This document shows positions 1 to 12,315 of a stretch of DNA of 64,000 nucleotides, piece after piece. Source of the DNA: Urechis unicinctus. Its lineage: Eukaryota; Annelida; Polychaeta; Xenopneusta; Urechidae. The position numbers and the translations under genes are program-made. Position 1 is the stretch's first letter, and each line of letters begins with the position of its first letter. The stretch is taken from the NCBI GenBank assembly GCA_034190875.2, contig CM067344.1:15176649-15240648 (forward strand). Direction: 5' to 3'. The notes below the pieces were generated by a model. That model worked only from the letters and a program-made list of their open reading frames with translations, did not search any database and was not told the DNA's origin.

Positions 1-2124
1 GCGTAAATATACCTGGGAACAAATGAACTTACGGCAGCGATCGGTGTGCCTTGATAATGTGTAACATCAATTATACAAAAAGGAGAAGGATAATGAAAGC
101 TCGGTGTGGTTAATGTGCGTGAGCAACTAGTGTGTAATATCATGACATCAATGTGTTCAGTGGAGATAAATTTAAAAATGATTTAATATTATTTTGCGTA
201 TGGAGATTGAATGCGTGGCAAAAATTCGATAAGTGGTTCGGGATGGAGAGTGTTGTCTGCGGGGCGTGGTGGCGAATCTGAGCGACGTGGGGGTTGGCGA
301 GATTTTGGCGTGGATAATTCCGAATTTACGTACGGAGCGTTGTGTGGGTTGTGGTACTAGACCTGTATTAGTGAAAATTACGCGTCGATGGTCGATATCT
401 GTGCATTTAACGATTAATTACGCGATTTACTTTACGAGCTTTTACCTTTTAAATGTCGTCTCGCGGTCATATTAAAGAGTCCTCTGGACAGTTTCCCTAC
501 GGATCCCAGTAGAGCCCTCATGGGCCTGGCTCGGTCGTTGGTGGGAAGGGGGCGTCCAGAAGAGCATTTATGGTGTGCTTCTCGGAGTGGTAGATGTTGA
601 GAATAATTGCACCTAAAATAATTTATAAACACATATCGCATACGATTACTGTATAACATGTAAGTACGGAAGAACAACGGTGTGACACTTTAATTGTATT
701 TGTTGTACGTGCCGGAGGAAATAAATATAAACATCTCACATATGCGTTGAGAATTAAATGATACAAAATACTTCTCCGTTAACTGTTTTGATGAATATGC
801 ACGTCTTCTCTTAAGCTGCAGATTCCTTCATGAAATGATACCCCGCATATACTTGAATGATATAAGATTGCGTTATGGGTAATGTGTATCACGAAGGTTC
901 ACTAATTTTACGCGTGTCCACATGATATGAAGGACGGTGCGATAATAGTGTAGTCGACGTCACTTATAGAAAGATTTTGTCTTATAATCTGCAAGCTTAG
1001 AGGTAAAAAATTGTTGAACATAATTGATAATATTATAGTGTCTAATTTGCGCTGTTTGGAAGAAGACAATGTAAAAGGCTTCTAATAACTTAACCCGTAT
1101 ACTTGCAAGTTAATTTCGTGCGATAGCGTAGGATCGAGACAAGCGTCCGTTGAGATAAGTACCCTTGTAGCGGTGATGTGTTTAATTACTAGGCCCGCAT
1201 TGATATTGAGGTAGCTTTGATGTAATTGCATAGAGCCTGTGATTGTTGATAAGTGGACCATCTGATCAATGAGCTTACATATGAATGGATGTCGGATGGT
1301 AATTTAAGCGGCTTAGTAAACTTCGATAGCCCAGTGTTGTATACAGGGCCGTAATTAGATGTCTAGAGACGATCTTTAATTGGAGTGGTTGAACTAGAGT
1401 CCAAATAAGCCGCTTTAGCGTATGTAGACTTAATTGGCAAAGGACTGTTATCGCTAACATTAGAATTTGAATCCAATTTATCCGTTTTAAAGCGTGTATA
1501 GGTTTAATTGGCGAGGGATTGTTATCCTTACATTTAAGTTGTCTGTGTCAGTGTCTTGAATGCAATTAAAATTTTCAACGGTTCGTCGCAGACGGTTTGA
1601 AATGCGGGTGAGACAAACAAAGTGTCAATAGCATGGGTTAATGGCAGGTAAATGTTGTCTTATTGGAATAATAGACGATATATATATGGTGTGTGAAATA
1701 ATGGTACAAAAAGGAACATACTTACAATACGAATGTAGACGTCCTGTTTTGGGGTAAATAGTACATAGGTATAACAAATAATATCATGACATAAATGGGA
1801 ATAATTTCTGAAAAGAAAAAACACTCTGAATATGAATAGTTAAACATAAATTGGAAGATGAATAATCTGAAAATGAATAAATGATGATAGTTAAATATTA
1901 ATCGGCAGAAGGTGCATATATTGGTAATTAGTGTCACAAATCGGTAAATGTTGTCATAAATTGGTAATGTTGTCATAAATCGGTAATGTGCATTTTTCGC
2001 GCCAGAGACTTGGTGGCGCTGTTGAGTTTGTCCTCAAAAATCCACTCAGATTGTCCGCCTGCAAACATGATGTTATACTTTACTTTATTTGAAAATCGAG
2101 GAACCTTTGATCCGATCAATTTCA
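1..2124. other. non-coding flank of the first Gypsy element
   Basis: No gene was recognised in this AT-rich stretch. Short open frames on both strands show no family motif and no codon-like character. It lies 3' of the minus-strand Gypsy pol gene, so it could contain that element's 3' LTR, but I could not find a matching copy on the other side (7112-8353). The only internal structure seen is a two-unit imperfect repeat at 1399-1543 and short recurring phrases such as TGTCATAAATTGGTAATG near 1930-1990. Confidence 0.5.
1399..1543. repeat. two-unit imperfect tandem repeat (~73 bp)
   Basis: Two adjacent segments of about 72-73 bp (1399-1470 and 1471-1543) share TCCAA, CCG.TTT, GCGT.T, TTAATTGGC, GGA.TGTTATC and ACATT.A in the same order with scattered differences. 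No coding potential is seen. Confidence 0.55.
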
Positions 2125-5100
2125 CTACATCATGTGTTTTCCCATCCTTACGTACAGCTTGTGGGAAGTTTTGGTTATGGCGGTTGGTGGTGGGATATTT
2201 TGTTGGGAGGGAGCATTTGCACGTGTTGTTTCGAATGATTGTTTGCATGTTTGCCGTCGGGGCAGAAGGCTTGGTGTATTAGCCGTGGAGGGTGTTGAAG
2301 GGGTCGCGTGGACAACGCTGGGGGCAGCGGATCTGTCAGCAGTCCGATCGACTCTAGGGCGTAACCCTGCTCTGCGGGGCGCATCGTCAGGCACGTCCGA
2401 GTCCGAATCGACATTATCTGTTGCAGCTTGATTAAAGCTGTCGCTGGGAAGATCCTCTTCCGATAGATCTCCGAGATCCTCAACATTCAAAGGATCCCAT
2501 TTGTTGGTCTTTGCCCTTATGTGTCCCTTCTTCAAACGCATAACACTGACTGTCTTGTCCAAATGCTTCCCGTCTGATAGGCGTTTTAATTTAACCGTGG
2601 TGGGGGTTGCATATCCGACAACGAAGAAAGGCCCATGAAAATTTTTCTGCAATTTCTTTTTCGTTTTACGTACTCGAATTTTTGATTGGTAAACGTATAC
2701 TGCGTCACCGGCTTCGATTGGGTTGACTTTGGTGGTTTTATCATACTGATCCTTCATTTTCATTTGTTGTTCGACTAGATGCTGTTCGGCAAATTTGGAA
2801 ATTTCCGCTTGTGTTTGTAGCATTTCGACAATGTGGTCCTTGTATGTGTTGGGGGATTTGAGGGGATCTGGAAGATCCATCTCCGCTGGTAACACGGGCA
2901 TTCTGCCGAACACTAACATATAGCTTGAATAGCCAAGTGGTTGATTTTCAGAATTGTTCAGCGCAAATACTAATGGCATTAGGTGCTGGTCCCAGTCTGT
3001 TTGCTTAGGACTGACATAATTCCTTAGAAGATTTAGTATGGAGCGCTGACAACGTTCCGTTTGACCTTGACTTTGAGCATGGTACGCCGAACTGAAACTT
3101 TGTTTGATTTTGAAAAGGGAGCATAATTCCTGAAATAGGGAGCTAATGAAAGCGGATCCATTATCGGAGAGAAGTCGCTTGGGTGCACCATAGACACAGA
3201 TGACTCTCTCGTAAAAACCCTTAGCAATTGATTTGGCTGTGATGTCACGAGTCGGCCATGCGATGACATAGCGACTGTATTGGTCCGTGACACACACCAT
3301 GTGCTCGTTACCGAAGCGCGTTTTCGGTAATGGACCGACTGTGTCGATTGTCATAGTGTGGAACGGTCCTGGGGCAGGCTCACGGATGATAAGTGGGGGT
3401 CGAATAGAGACATTGGAACTTTTGGATGCATTGCAGGACTTACATGTGTGAACATATTCATTTATGTCCCTGATCATCCCGATCCAAGTATAACGCGGCC
3501 GCATTCGCGAAGCGCCCAGATGTCCGCCTAGAGGTGCATCGTGATGCATTTTGAGGAAATGTTCCTTGAGGTTTTGAGGGATGACTAACTGTGCCATTGC
3601 TTTATTTGGTTTCGGTCCCTGTGATGTTAATATGTGATACAGGAGATCGTCAGCAATAAAATAGTTTTGCTCGCGTTTGAGCAGCACGTCTGCCTCTTGT
3701 TTATTGGTGGGAACAGTGCCATACTTGAGGAGTCGTAAAACTATACTGCATTGGGGATCAAGTCTTTGCTGACGCCTTATCTGTTCTCGGCTTAAGGTGA
3801 TTGAGTCCCAATTAGTTTTCGCTTGGTTTGTAAGCTGATGTCGGAGCTCAGCGCGTTGAGTCCGTTTATCAGTTACTGCACATAGGGCTTCTGTTTCATA
3901 ATTGTCCTCTGAATCTAACCATAGCGAGGCAAGTTTATCGTGATCGCGAGGGAAGGCAGATAACTTGCCCGCTGCAGTGGCGGGAATAGTGCATATAGAT
4001 TGATGCACGAATTCCTCATCCGATTCACCTGGTTGAGAGTTAAGCGATGGGATCACGTATGGCACATCATGAAACTTAACCGTTAACCGCGTTGTCGGCT
4101 TGCTAATTATTTCGGGGTGGTGAATCGCTATTAACAAGTCGGGCTTGTCCAGTCGCAATTGAGGGGAGCAAAACGGTGGCGTTGTTGTAAGGGGAAGCGG
4201 ATTATCAGGGGTGACCGTGTCAAGATCGGGAAAACAATCGATGACGTCATCAGCATCGGTTCGGGTGATATCATAGGGGCGTCGGCTTAATGCATCCGGG
4301 ACAATGTTGTCCTTCCCTTTAACATGACTCACTTCAAATTGAAATTGCTGTATGAATGTGATCCATCTTGCTAGCCTACCCTGAGGCTGCTTTAACCCTA
4401 ATATCCATTTGAGGGCATCAGTCGACAATACGAATGGTTTGCTGAAATCGGGAAAGGCTAAAACCTGAGAACTTACCAGCGCCTTTTTCAAGGCGTCAAA
4501 TGCGGTTTGGCATTCTGGCGACCACGTGAATGATTGATTCTTCTTGGTCAAAGCATATAGAGGGCGCGCAATAATTGCGTAGCCGCTGATGAACCTTCTG
4601 AAAAAGCCCGTTAATCCCAGGAAAGCACGTACGTCTTTAAGTTTTGTGGGGGTAGGGTAAGATTCAATTGCTTCCAATTTGTCAGGATTGGGTAATATGC
4701 CTTCTGGCTGCAATACATGGCCCAGATACTTTACCTTTTTCACGGCAAACGAACATTTTCTGGGGTGTAGCTTCAGGTTGGCATTGCGTAACCGTACAAA
4801 TATTTCCCGGAGATGTTTAAGATGCAAGTCAAATGTGGGCGAAAAACAACAGATATCATCGATGTATGCCATGACGTATTTGTATTGTATGTTACGCAAC
4901 AAAGAGTCAATGAGGGATTGAAACACGCTCGGCGCGTTCCGTATGCCCTGGGGCATCGTACGATACCTGTATTTCCCGGAAGGTGTGATAAACCCAGTTT
5001 TATCCCTGGACTCTGGATCTAAGGGGATTTGATGGAACCCTTGAGTGCAATCAAGAACTGAAAAGTACTTGGGTTTGTTCTCACCTACACAATCTAACAC

Positions 5101-5379
5101 TTCATCTAACCTGGGAATCCTAAGAACTTGAGGGATGGTTACCGCATTAAGACCTCTGTAATCAATTACAAGTCTTAGACCACCACCGGCTTTCTTAACT
5201 AAAAGGGCCGGCGATGCCCAGGCTCCGTCGTGAGCTTCCTCGATTAGTCCTTGTTGGATTTGTTGATCGATGATTTTGTCCATTTCCTGTCTGCCCTGGG
5301 GAGCCATTCTATAGGGATACTTATGAACAGGAGTAGAGCCCGGGAGAATCTCAATTTTGCTCGAAGTTTTATCGGTCAC
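2125..5379 (-). pseudogene. Gypsy pol: RT, truncated RNase H, integrase (1084 codons)
   Basis: A single open frame encodes the element's replication and integration enzymes. Reverse transcriptase lies near residues 20-260: the VLDCTQGFHQI aspartate motif, then the catalytic YIDD box (MAYIDDICC). At FVLSTDA the frame jumps directly to LKWILG, skipping roughly 70-80 residues of RNase H including its later catalytic residues. Integrase follows with an HHCC-type zinc module (H-H ... CKSC), catalytic Asp in IDTVGPL, Asp in SDNGSAF and Glu in GQTERCQ, then a GPF-type module (HGPFFVV). The ATG at 5379 is probably not the true start, because the homologous frame continues upstream after a frameshift near 5385. 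An acidic, S/T/P-rich tail closes the protein. Confidence 0.92.
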
Positions 5380-6285
5380 CCTAACTCCTTGGTTATGGGA
5401 TTGATAAAACAGTCGGCGAATTCTGCTACCAGGTCTTTAAGCTGTTGGCGCTCAATTTCACTTACCTGAGACTGGCTCCAGTCTACATTTGGTACATGGC
5501 TAGTATCTTGTGAGGGCAAATGACATGCATTCAATTTAACATACTCACTTTCAACAGCATTCATATTGTCATCAGTTTTGTACTGGAAGGTTTCTACATC
5601 ATTGTCCCAGCGATCAAATGTGGCAATTCTCTCACCCTTGGTAATGAACTTTGTAACGGGGGTAGTGTTAAACAACCTTACTGGCACAGTTGTCATTGAC
5701 GGTTACTGCTGCGCGGGCTAACAAAATACCTTTGGCATTCAAATGCGGGAAAACTGAACATTCCCCTGTTGTTTTGCTTTCAGTTTTACGGAAAAGATTT
5801 CCTGCACATATAATTTCAGAAAAGGGATCAATGGTAATATTCTGTGCAGAGTGTACTGGGACATTGGTTGTGAATGAAATGGTACCAGTTCCGAAATTCA
5901 TTACTGCTGAATGTTTCTTTAGAAATGGAATGCCTAAGTACATTGGGGAGTGAGAGTCGCTCGATACCACAAAATCAGCTGATAACCTTCGGTTATGTAC
6001 ATAGAATGGTAAGGTAATGTTACCTAGAGTAGTTACCTGAGTGTTGTTGGCACACACACATTTGCTAATTTAAGACTTAAATCTGTTCTGTAATGTTGGT
6101 GGCAATTTGGCCAATACGTCTACAGATAAAAAATTCAGATCAGCTCCTGAGTCGACTTTAGCTTTGTATCGCTTATTTGATAGCGTTATAGTCAACTCAT
6201 TGTTGTCTAAAATGTGAGTGCCGTACTTACCAGTGGCCGTTGTAGTTCCAATGTTGTCGTCTTGAAGGTCTGGCCCGTTACTCAC
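5376..6285 (-). pseudogene. Gypsy aspartic protease and linker, interrupted
   Basis: Three open pieces on the minus strand cover the protease and the linker to RT. 6070-6285 holds the catalytic triad as KVDSGADLNFL. A TAA at about 6068-6070 then interrupts the same frame. 5668-6057 carries the C-terminal part with a YLGIPFLKK motif, the usual hydrophobic I-LG site of retropepsins. A frame change near 5680 leads to 5376-5696 (linker ending ITKELG), and a further change near 5385 returns to the pol frame. The pieces are in the right order and complete in content, so this is one decayed gene. Confidence 0.85.
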
Positions 6286-6289
6286 AGAG

Positions 6290-7111
6290 TCAGCAACGGG
6301 CGATGCTAGTTTCCCTGGAAGCGACAGGTAGAACTAGCAGGCCCTTGCTTTCTGCATTTGGAGCAGGAGAGGTTGATGTTAGTGCGGCATTGCTCCTTGT
6401 GGTGTCCGACATTATGGCACCCGCGGCAGATTTGCTGCCGGCAGTTCCTCTCGGAGTGACCTCTCCGTTGCAGACGGAGCATTGAGTGGCAATCGGACGA
6501 TTTTCGCGTTCGTGGGAATATTGTCGGCGGTCGCGATTGTGGGAGTTATCCCGTACATAATTTCGGCCGCCGGACGAATACCTGTGGTTGTCGCGGCCGT
6601 ATGAGGAGGTGTTACCGTAATCACGATGGCTTTCGTGACTTCGACCGTCCGCGCGTCTGCTGCCTCGCTCATCCCATCGGTCATAAGCTGGATAGCTGTC
6701 GCATGAGGGGCTTCGCCGATATCTCTTGTCACTACGGTCTGTTGAAGGGGAACGTCCTCTATCATCAAAACTTACCTGTTTCGGAGCCATGGAAAGCTGT
6801 AGAAGACGCATTTGCTCTTTGAGGTCGTTTATATCTCGTTCCTGTAGAGAAGGTGGTGGGGGAAAAGATGAGCCTCGCATAATGGTCTCTAATCGCGTAA
6901 GCGTGTCCGATTCCGACGGGGTCGATGACTCGAAGCGCGAGCCACTTGTTCTGTGCTGCTCTGCGACATGGTTGGATTTGGATTCGTGCGAATTCTCGGC
7001 GTAGCAATTGTCAGCTGTTTTCCTGTACGAAGGAGCATATAGTAGAGCGCTTTGTACCGGGAAGTTTTTTTTCTGATAACAGTGGAAGTTATCAGATATT
7101 CGGACTCTCAC
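6290..7111 (-). pseudogene. Gypsy gag C-terminal region (basic RS-rich linker, zinc knuckle)
   Basis: The 273-codon minus-strand frame is rich in Arg, Ser, Asp and Tyr, as in the RNA-binding tail of Gag. The zinc knuckle is displaced by a frameshift near 6450: in a neighbouring frame the minus strand reads CRGCHNVGHHKEQC, a perfect CX2CX4HX4C knuckle, followed by a CSKC...C half-knuckle. The upstream capsid domain is not visible before 7111, so gag is 5'-truncated or more heavily decayed there. The role (genomic RNA packaging) is inferred from the family. Confidence 0.78.
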
Positions 7112-8353
7112 ACCACTTCTTATAACTATCTTTTTCCCTATATAGCTATACTCTTGTTATACTTATATTTCTTGGTTATTCGTATTTCTGCGCGCTCCTT
7201 CGTATATAGGAATATTGTAGCTGCTTGTAGTTGCTTGAGTGGGGACACTAGCCAGAGAAAACACACGAGTCCAGGAGTTGAGTTGTTGAAGTTTATTCGA
7301 GTTGGTTTATTAGCTTTCTCTGGAATCTCGGGTCAGAATCTTGTTCAGATACTTAGTCTCTTCGCTAGGTATTTCTCCCTGTACTTCGGTGAGGCCAGCT
7401 ATTTTATCGGGGTTCCGGCATTGGATTACGCTCGGAACCACACCCACAGCTGGCCTCCCATTGGTCCAGGTATAGCCGGTCCCCTTCACAAAGGTCAACC
7501 CCAACTGCTCACATGGGGCGTGGGCTCGAAGGGTCATTGGCCAATGGGAAAAGGTACCAGCCAGGTCTATTATCAGGGTCACACCCCCGTCATAAGGGCG
7601 GAAGTATCCCCGGGCTAGTGAAACATGTCATGCTGACAATGGAAAAGAGGGGGAGCGTTTCAAAAGTCAAAAGAGCTAGATTAATATCACAACATTTATC
7701 AGGAGTTGGAGGCGTTGTTAGTGTGTGGTACGAGTTTTTATCCGATGAGTTGATGATTCATTTAATTGCTTGGCCAGGAGAAATGTTCAGTAGAGTACCC
7801 CCTGTATATATATTAGTTTAGCTGGAGTCGCTCCTATGTCCAATACAATACTTGCATGGTGATTTCCGTTTTCGTTTAAAAGTTGATGAAAATATCCGAC
7901 TCATTCATATATAGATAGACAGATAGATATATAGACAGACAGAAAAATAGATAGACAGGCAGATAAGATAGATAGATACATAGATATATAGATACAAGAA
8001 TAAATAATTATGCATATGGAGGGTAAACATGTATCAATGAACAGTTTAACTGCAGGAGGAAACACCAATGCAGTCTTATATTGGATGTATAAAACCGACT
8101 AGCTAGCTACATATTTTTAACAATGAGGTTTTGATATCCACCCAATCGCTGCGCAAATTTGAATACCAGGTTTCTAATCATAGAGGTACATCCTTGAACA
8201 CAATAAATCGCAAATTGAGGCTAAAACTCTCAAGCTTAGTTCAAAACCGACTGATATCCCACTTTATCGGCTTTGGACTGAACACACTTTCATCATTGCT
8301 AATCTGGGTTCAGAGGAAGGCGCGGTGCGTATTACTTTCTATGTGAGTGGCAG
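7112..8353. other. spacer between Gypsy and Polinton-like elements
   Basis: No gene was recognised. It contains a GATA/GACA microsatellite (7905-7995). Part of it may be the 5' end (LTR/leader) of the minus-strand Gypsy element, but no terminal repeat was matched. Confidence 0.5.
7905..7995. repeat. GATA/GACA-type microsatellite
   Basis: About 90 bp of ATAGATAGACAGATAGATAT-like interrupted tetranucleotide repeat. Confidence 0.9.
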
Positions 8354-8517
8354 AGTAGTATAGGCAATGGTGGTTCCAGCCACCAATGATAAGGAATCCC
8401 CCCACTTCAGAGCATAATTAATCCACTTCAACTAATCTTTTCGGGACCTAAGGTATCAAGAGCCGCCAAGAGCTGGAGTCTCTGAACGGCGGACTAAGTG
8501 CGGGGAGCCTCTCAGCA

Positions 8518-8705
8518 GGCCATGAGTCGCAGGGGAGAAGGAAGCCATGAGTCGCGTGGGTAGGGAGAGGGAGGCCCAGGGGAGAGGCAGCCATGAGTCG
8601 CAGGGGAGAGGGAGGTCCACAACCACATGAGGATTAGGGACCATGAGTCGCAGGGGAAGGGCCATGACCACATGGGGGGCGCCACGAGTCCCAGGGGTAG
8701 GGGAG
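8518..8705 (+). repeat. G-rich minisatellite in left Polinton arm
   Basis: A phrase CATGAGTCGCAGGGGAGAGG recurs about five times with spacers of roughly 40-60 bp. The right arm carries the complementary form (CCCCTGCGACTCGTGG and CCCCCTGTGACTCATTG) near 18590-18630. Confidence 0.8.
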
Positions 8706-8802
8706 AGGGCCGGAAGCCGTTTGAGTTGCAGGTGGGTTTTTTCGTCGCGATTTGATTTTGTGTCATTTGTACCCCCTTTTGAACTAATAAAACATTAGAG
8801 TA

Positions 8803-10262
8803 ATGACGCCCCACCACATACGCGCGAAACAGGCTCAAGCCAACTATGCTGAAACCCACGGCCAGGCCCTGCCACCCTATCCACAGATGAAGGTCGCCCT
8901 TGCAGCACTCGAAAAGAAAAACGCCTTTGATAGGACGTACAAGGAGATCTATGCAAGAATGAGGTCCATGGTGGACCCAGCCCAGCCCCTCCACCCACTC
9001 CATCCCCCCGACTCTGGTCTGAAGTGGCAAAAGCACCGGCCCCACACCACAGGCCCGCCTCCAGGAAACCATTCCCCCGCGTAAGGCCGGTCCCAGTTCC
9101 CCGAACAAGCCTCAGACCAATCCCCACCCCCACCTCAAATTCAGGAGAATCAAGTGGGCCATCAGCAACCAACTGCGAGGCTGGGTCATGAACGTTCCCA
9201 AGACTAACCCCTACGCCCCAAACCTCCTGACCTTCCAGAAAGGCGTGCAACCCCAGGTTCGTTAAGTTCTGGCAGAGGAGCTGAACCGGCTAGGTGGCCT
9301 CAAAACCCAGCTCGCAGTCAAAGTAAATCTCTACAAGACCTACAAAGATGGTGTCACGGAGTACACAAAGCCAATCCTACGAACCAAACAGCAAACGATT
9401 CTAGGCAAAGAAGACATTAACTCTGCGATAGACCCGGCAGGTCCCCAAATCCAGGAAATGCTGGAGAAGTGGGTTAACCTAGGTTCTGGGTGGATGTTCG
9501 AGGCAGTAGAAACCATCTGGATCGACATCCCAAAGTATCAACCACTCAAAGGCGGCTCCTATCTCCCCCTACCGCCAGCACTGGCAAACAAAGGGGCCAT
9601 CATAAACGTAAAGAACCAAGACGACCTATGCATACTATGGTCCATCATCTCAGCCCTCCACCCAGCGGCCTAGAATCCACATCGGACCTCAAAATACAAC
9701 ATCCAGTGGCTCATAGATAAGCTAAAAGGCTCAGGTGTGGCGTACCCCACCCCAGTCACCCACGCTGGAAAAATCGAAAAGGCTCTTGACCTAGGCCTAA
9801 ACATATTTGTTTGGGATGAGAAAACCGTCATAGTCCACCGGATCAGCAAATACCCTGGCACCTGCATAAACCTCATGCTGATCGAGGACGACTGAGTATG
9901 CCATTACACCTGGATTAAAAACCTAGACTGCCTACTCTACGACCAGACGAAACACGAGTGCCGCAAATTCTTCTGCGAACGCTGCCTCCACAGCTACACC
10001 ACCTCGGCCCTGCTCCAGGCCCACAAGTCAGAGTGTGCAGGGGTCGGCCAAACAGCCGTGTGGGTAGACATGCCAGAGGAGGGGAAAGCATCCTATCCTT
10101 CCAGAACTGGCAAAAGCAACTCCCGGCCCCCTACATCATATACGCAGAATTCAAAGCGCTCACAGTAAAGCTCCCAGGGTCAGCCCTCAATCCAGAAATG
10201 AGCAACACCAGGAAGACCCAAGTACACCAGGGCTGCGGGTTCGGCTACATCGTGGTCATATG
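8803..10262 (+). pseudogene. Polinton DNA polymerase B, N-terminal part, left copy
   Basis: The plus strand starts with ATG at 8803 (MTPHHIRAKQAQANYAETHG) and continues through several frames. 9458-9673 contains QPLKGGSYLPLPPALANKG and INVKNQDDLCILWSIISALH, a block typical of the N-terminal region of Polinton-type and related protein-primed polymerases. It then continues to a Cys/His-rich stretch (CRKFFCERCLHSY) and a block equivalent to GCGFGYIVVI. The right copy has the same blocks. Frame breaks near 9085, 9270 and 9670, and loss of everything after 10262, make it a pseudogene. The exonuclease and polymerase catalytic motifs are absent. Confidence 0.83.
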
Positions 10263-11047
10263 GGAAATAGCCTGGTAGAAGTTGTACACACTAGGAGCAC
10301 CTAGGGCCAAGGTCCCCATAGGCGGAAAATGGGCGATCTGTTGCCTTGCCAGTACGTTGTCCACCTGGTTGGTGGGAAGAAGGGCAATCTGTTGGCCTCC
10401 ATCGTCTGTGGAAGCCTTGGTTGGATTGGAGTCCTCTATAGAGATAGCTGGCCCCTCTGTTGCCCATATTCTCGATAGCCTAGTGGACCCGATGCAATAC
10501 TTCGCGGCAGCAAAGGAGATTCTTCCCTTGTCTGCACGTAGGGCTTGCACTGCTTCTCCGGAGAGATATTCTGCAGATGGCATAGTATTTCTTCCCAAGA
10601 CCTTGGCTCTATATCGAATTCCCACCCACACCCACCCAGCCAACCCACACCCCACCCAGACGGATTGCTTCCTAGCTTCTAGACTGGAGGTCGCCTGCGA
10701 CCTGGGGGACAGTGCACCCAGCCCATGTGGGAAGTGCACGCCCATATAGACATTTGGAAAAAGGGTATATATGGAGTGGAAAAGAGGTGTCCCACCAAGG
10801 TTCTCCAACTTTTCCAAAATCCTAGACAAGTAGCGCGAATCTAGGTTGCAGAGGGAGATTCTAGACGAGGACGAGCTGTCCACTTTTGCTAAAACCTGTG
10901 GGAAAGAGGCCGCTGTGGTTGGTGTTGTCCCAGCTGGAAAATGGAGGCGGGTAGGGCTGGGAGAGATCCATGCTGTTGGATACTGCGGCCAGCCGTTTCT
11001 ATGTACTAGGGGAGGTGTTGTGGCATACTAGCGCGCAGGTGGACTGC
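10263..11047. other. Polinton interior, unassigned
   Basis: No convincing gene. Open frames exist on both strands (plus 10282-10749; minus 10436-10648 and 10245-10883). The minus frame at 10436-10648 (WEFDIEPRSWEEILCHLQ) looks most protein-like and could be part of the same decayed minus-strand gene seen at 11048-12269. I recognise no family. Confidence 0.35.
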
Positions 11048-12269
11048 CTAGGAAGGCTGGGTCGTTGGTAGGACAAGATTGATTTGTATGGGCGTTAGGG
11101 CCACCAACTGGTCCTTCTTCTTCGCCGGTGTTGTCCTTTCTCCTACCAGCCTACACAGCATAGGCGCTCGACCGTTTTCCAACCCTCCAAGCCTCGCAAC
11201 CTCCTGCGCTAGGAAGTACCCATAGGCTGGGACCTCTTCTGCCCCATGGATTGGCTCGCCGTTCTCCCCCAGCCGGACAAGGAAGACGATTGGTTTTGGG
11301 GTGTTGCGGGAGATGGAGATGCTATAGCGGCTGATGGTGTACTCTCCTGGCTCCATCGATACCACCTTTATATGCTCTCGGAGGGGAGGGGTCTGGACCT
11401 TGGAGAGGAAGGTCTCGGCAACAACGGCAGTGTATTTTTCGAAGTTGCTCTCCATCTGTTGGAGTTCTTCCAGGCGGGAGGGATCCGGGGCCTAAAGCAG
11501 CTCTAGGGGGTGCCAGGATATTTTTTCACCTGCCTGGTTTCGAAAATCTTTTGTTGGGTGGACCACATCCTCCAGCCCTGCATTTTCAGCAGTGGTCGGC
11601 AGCCAGTAGGTTTGTCCTTTCTGGGCCTCTCGCTCTTTTTTCCGCTTGCTCTCTTGTATGTCGAAGTACTGCTCCCTCTTCTCGAGGATCCGCTCCAGCC
11701 CCTTTGTGGCCCAGACAACGTGTGGTTCTGTGAAGTCCTCCTCGCCATCTGTATAGCTCTTCTGGCTCGTTGGCTCTGCATTGCTAGTCGGTGTGTCCTT
11801 GCGGAGGACCACTAGTATAGAGAGAATTTTTGCGCCCCAAGATTTTGTACTTTGCCCCACCGACTATCCAGTGCGTTAGGCCCTCCAGTGCCTCGTACAC
11901 CTGGGCCTTGGTTCTCTCGGACGCCTCCTTGTAGGCCCTCTGTTCCTCTGCTGCTTGGGAGAAGGCGTCCAGCTCTTCTTGCCGTATTTCCCCCAGCTCC
12001 TTGGTTCGTTCCCAGGCTGCCCACTTCCACTCTTCTGCGCTCTGGGCGTCTAGGATCCTCTCCAACCTCTTGGCACGGTCCCAGGTGGAGAGGGTGGAGA
12101 TGGTTCTGGTTCTCCCGGTTTCGGTGTGGGCGTACCAAGCTATGAAGATCTCCCGGAGCTTCCTGTTGGATAGGACTAAGGTGCGGTCCAGGCCTTTTGC
12201 TAGGTTCTCCCACTGCTTCTTTGGGGGCTGGAAGACAAAGGCCGAGGGACAACTGGTTCTGGGGGGCAA
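11048..12269 (-). pseudogene. unrecognised Polinton minus-strand gene, broken
   Basis: Three consecutive minus-strand pieces look like one protein of about 400 residues. 12269-11784 is charged and probably helical (WENLAKGLDRTLVLSNRKLR, then EWKWAAWERTKELGEIRQEE). 11860-11492 contains WATKGLERILEKREQYFDIQ. 11455-11048 contains EYTISRYSISISRN and ends VALTPIQINLVLPTTQPS. The second and third pieces share a frame and are separated by a single stop near 11500; a frameshift near 11820 separates the first. I do not recognise the family. A capsid-associated or other structural role would fit its place in a Polinton but is a guess. Confidence 0.5.
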
Positions 12270-12315
12270 CCAGGTCTAGGGCTTTCTGGGAGACGGTTCT
12301 CCCTACATAAGTGGA

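Larger units (their letters stand above)
2125..7111 (-). mobile_element. degraded Ty3/Gypsy LTR retrotransposon, internal region
   Basis: Read on the minus strand, the order is Gag zinc-knuckle region, aspartic protease, reverse transcriptase, RNase H remnant, integrase. Integrase after RT/RNase H is the Ty3/Gypsy order. The copy is dead: gag and protease are split by frameshifts and a stop codon, RNase H is mostly deleted, no capsid domain is visible upstream of the Gag linker, and no LTR pair was found. The pol frame itself is long and open, so the indels in gag may be fairly recent. Confidence 0.93.
8354..10262 (+). repeat. left arm of Polinton inverted repeat
   Basis: This arm comprises ~450 bp of non-coding terminal sequence followed by the 5' part of polB. 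It is homologous, in inverse orientation, to 17045-18765. Shared landmarks are the AGTAGTATAGG end, a G-rich ATGAGTCGCAGGGG segment, a TTTTGT...TCATTT...CCCCTTTT block just before the polB start, and the whole polB N-terminal region. Homology ends near 10262 (TACATCGTGGTCATA). The arms differ by many substitutions and indels, so they are not recent copies. Confidence 0.82.

Noticed and set aside
1-8353. LTR pair for the first Gypsy element
   Set aside because: I compared both flanks by eye and found no matching terminal repeats; a local alignment would be needed to be sure.
8795-9250. Minus-strand open frames of 150-200 codons in the left Polinton arm
   Set aside because: They are shadows of the plus-strand polB remnant, which has matching blocks in the inverted right arm.
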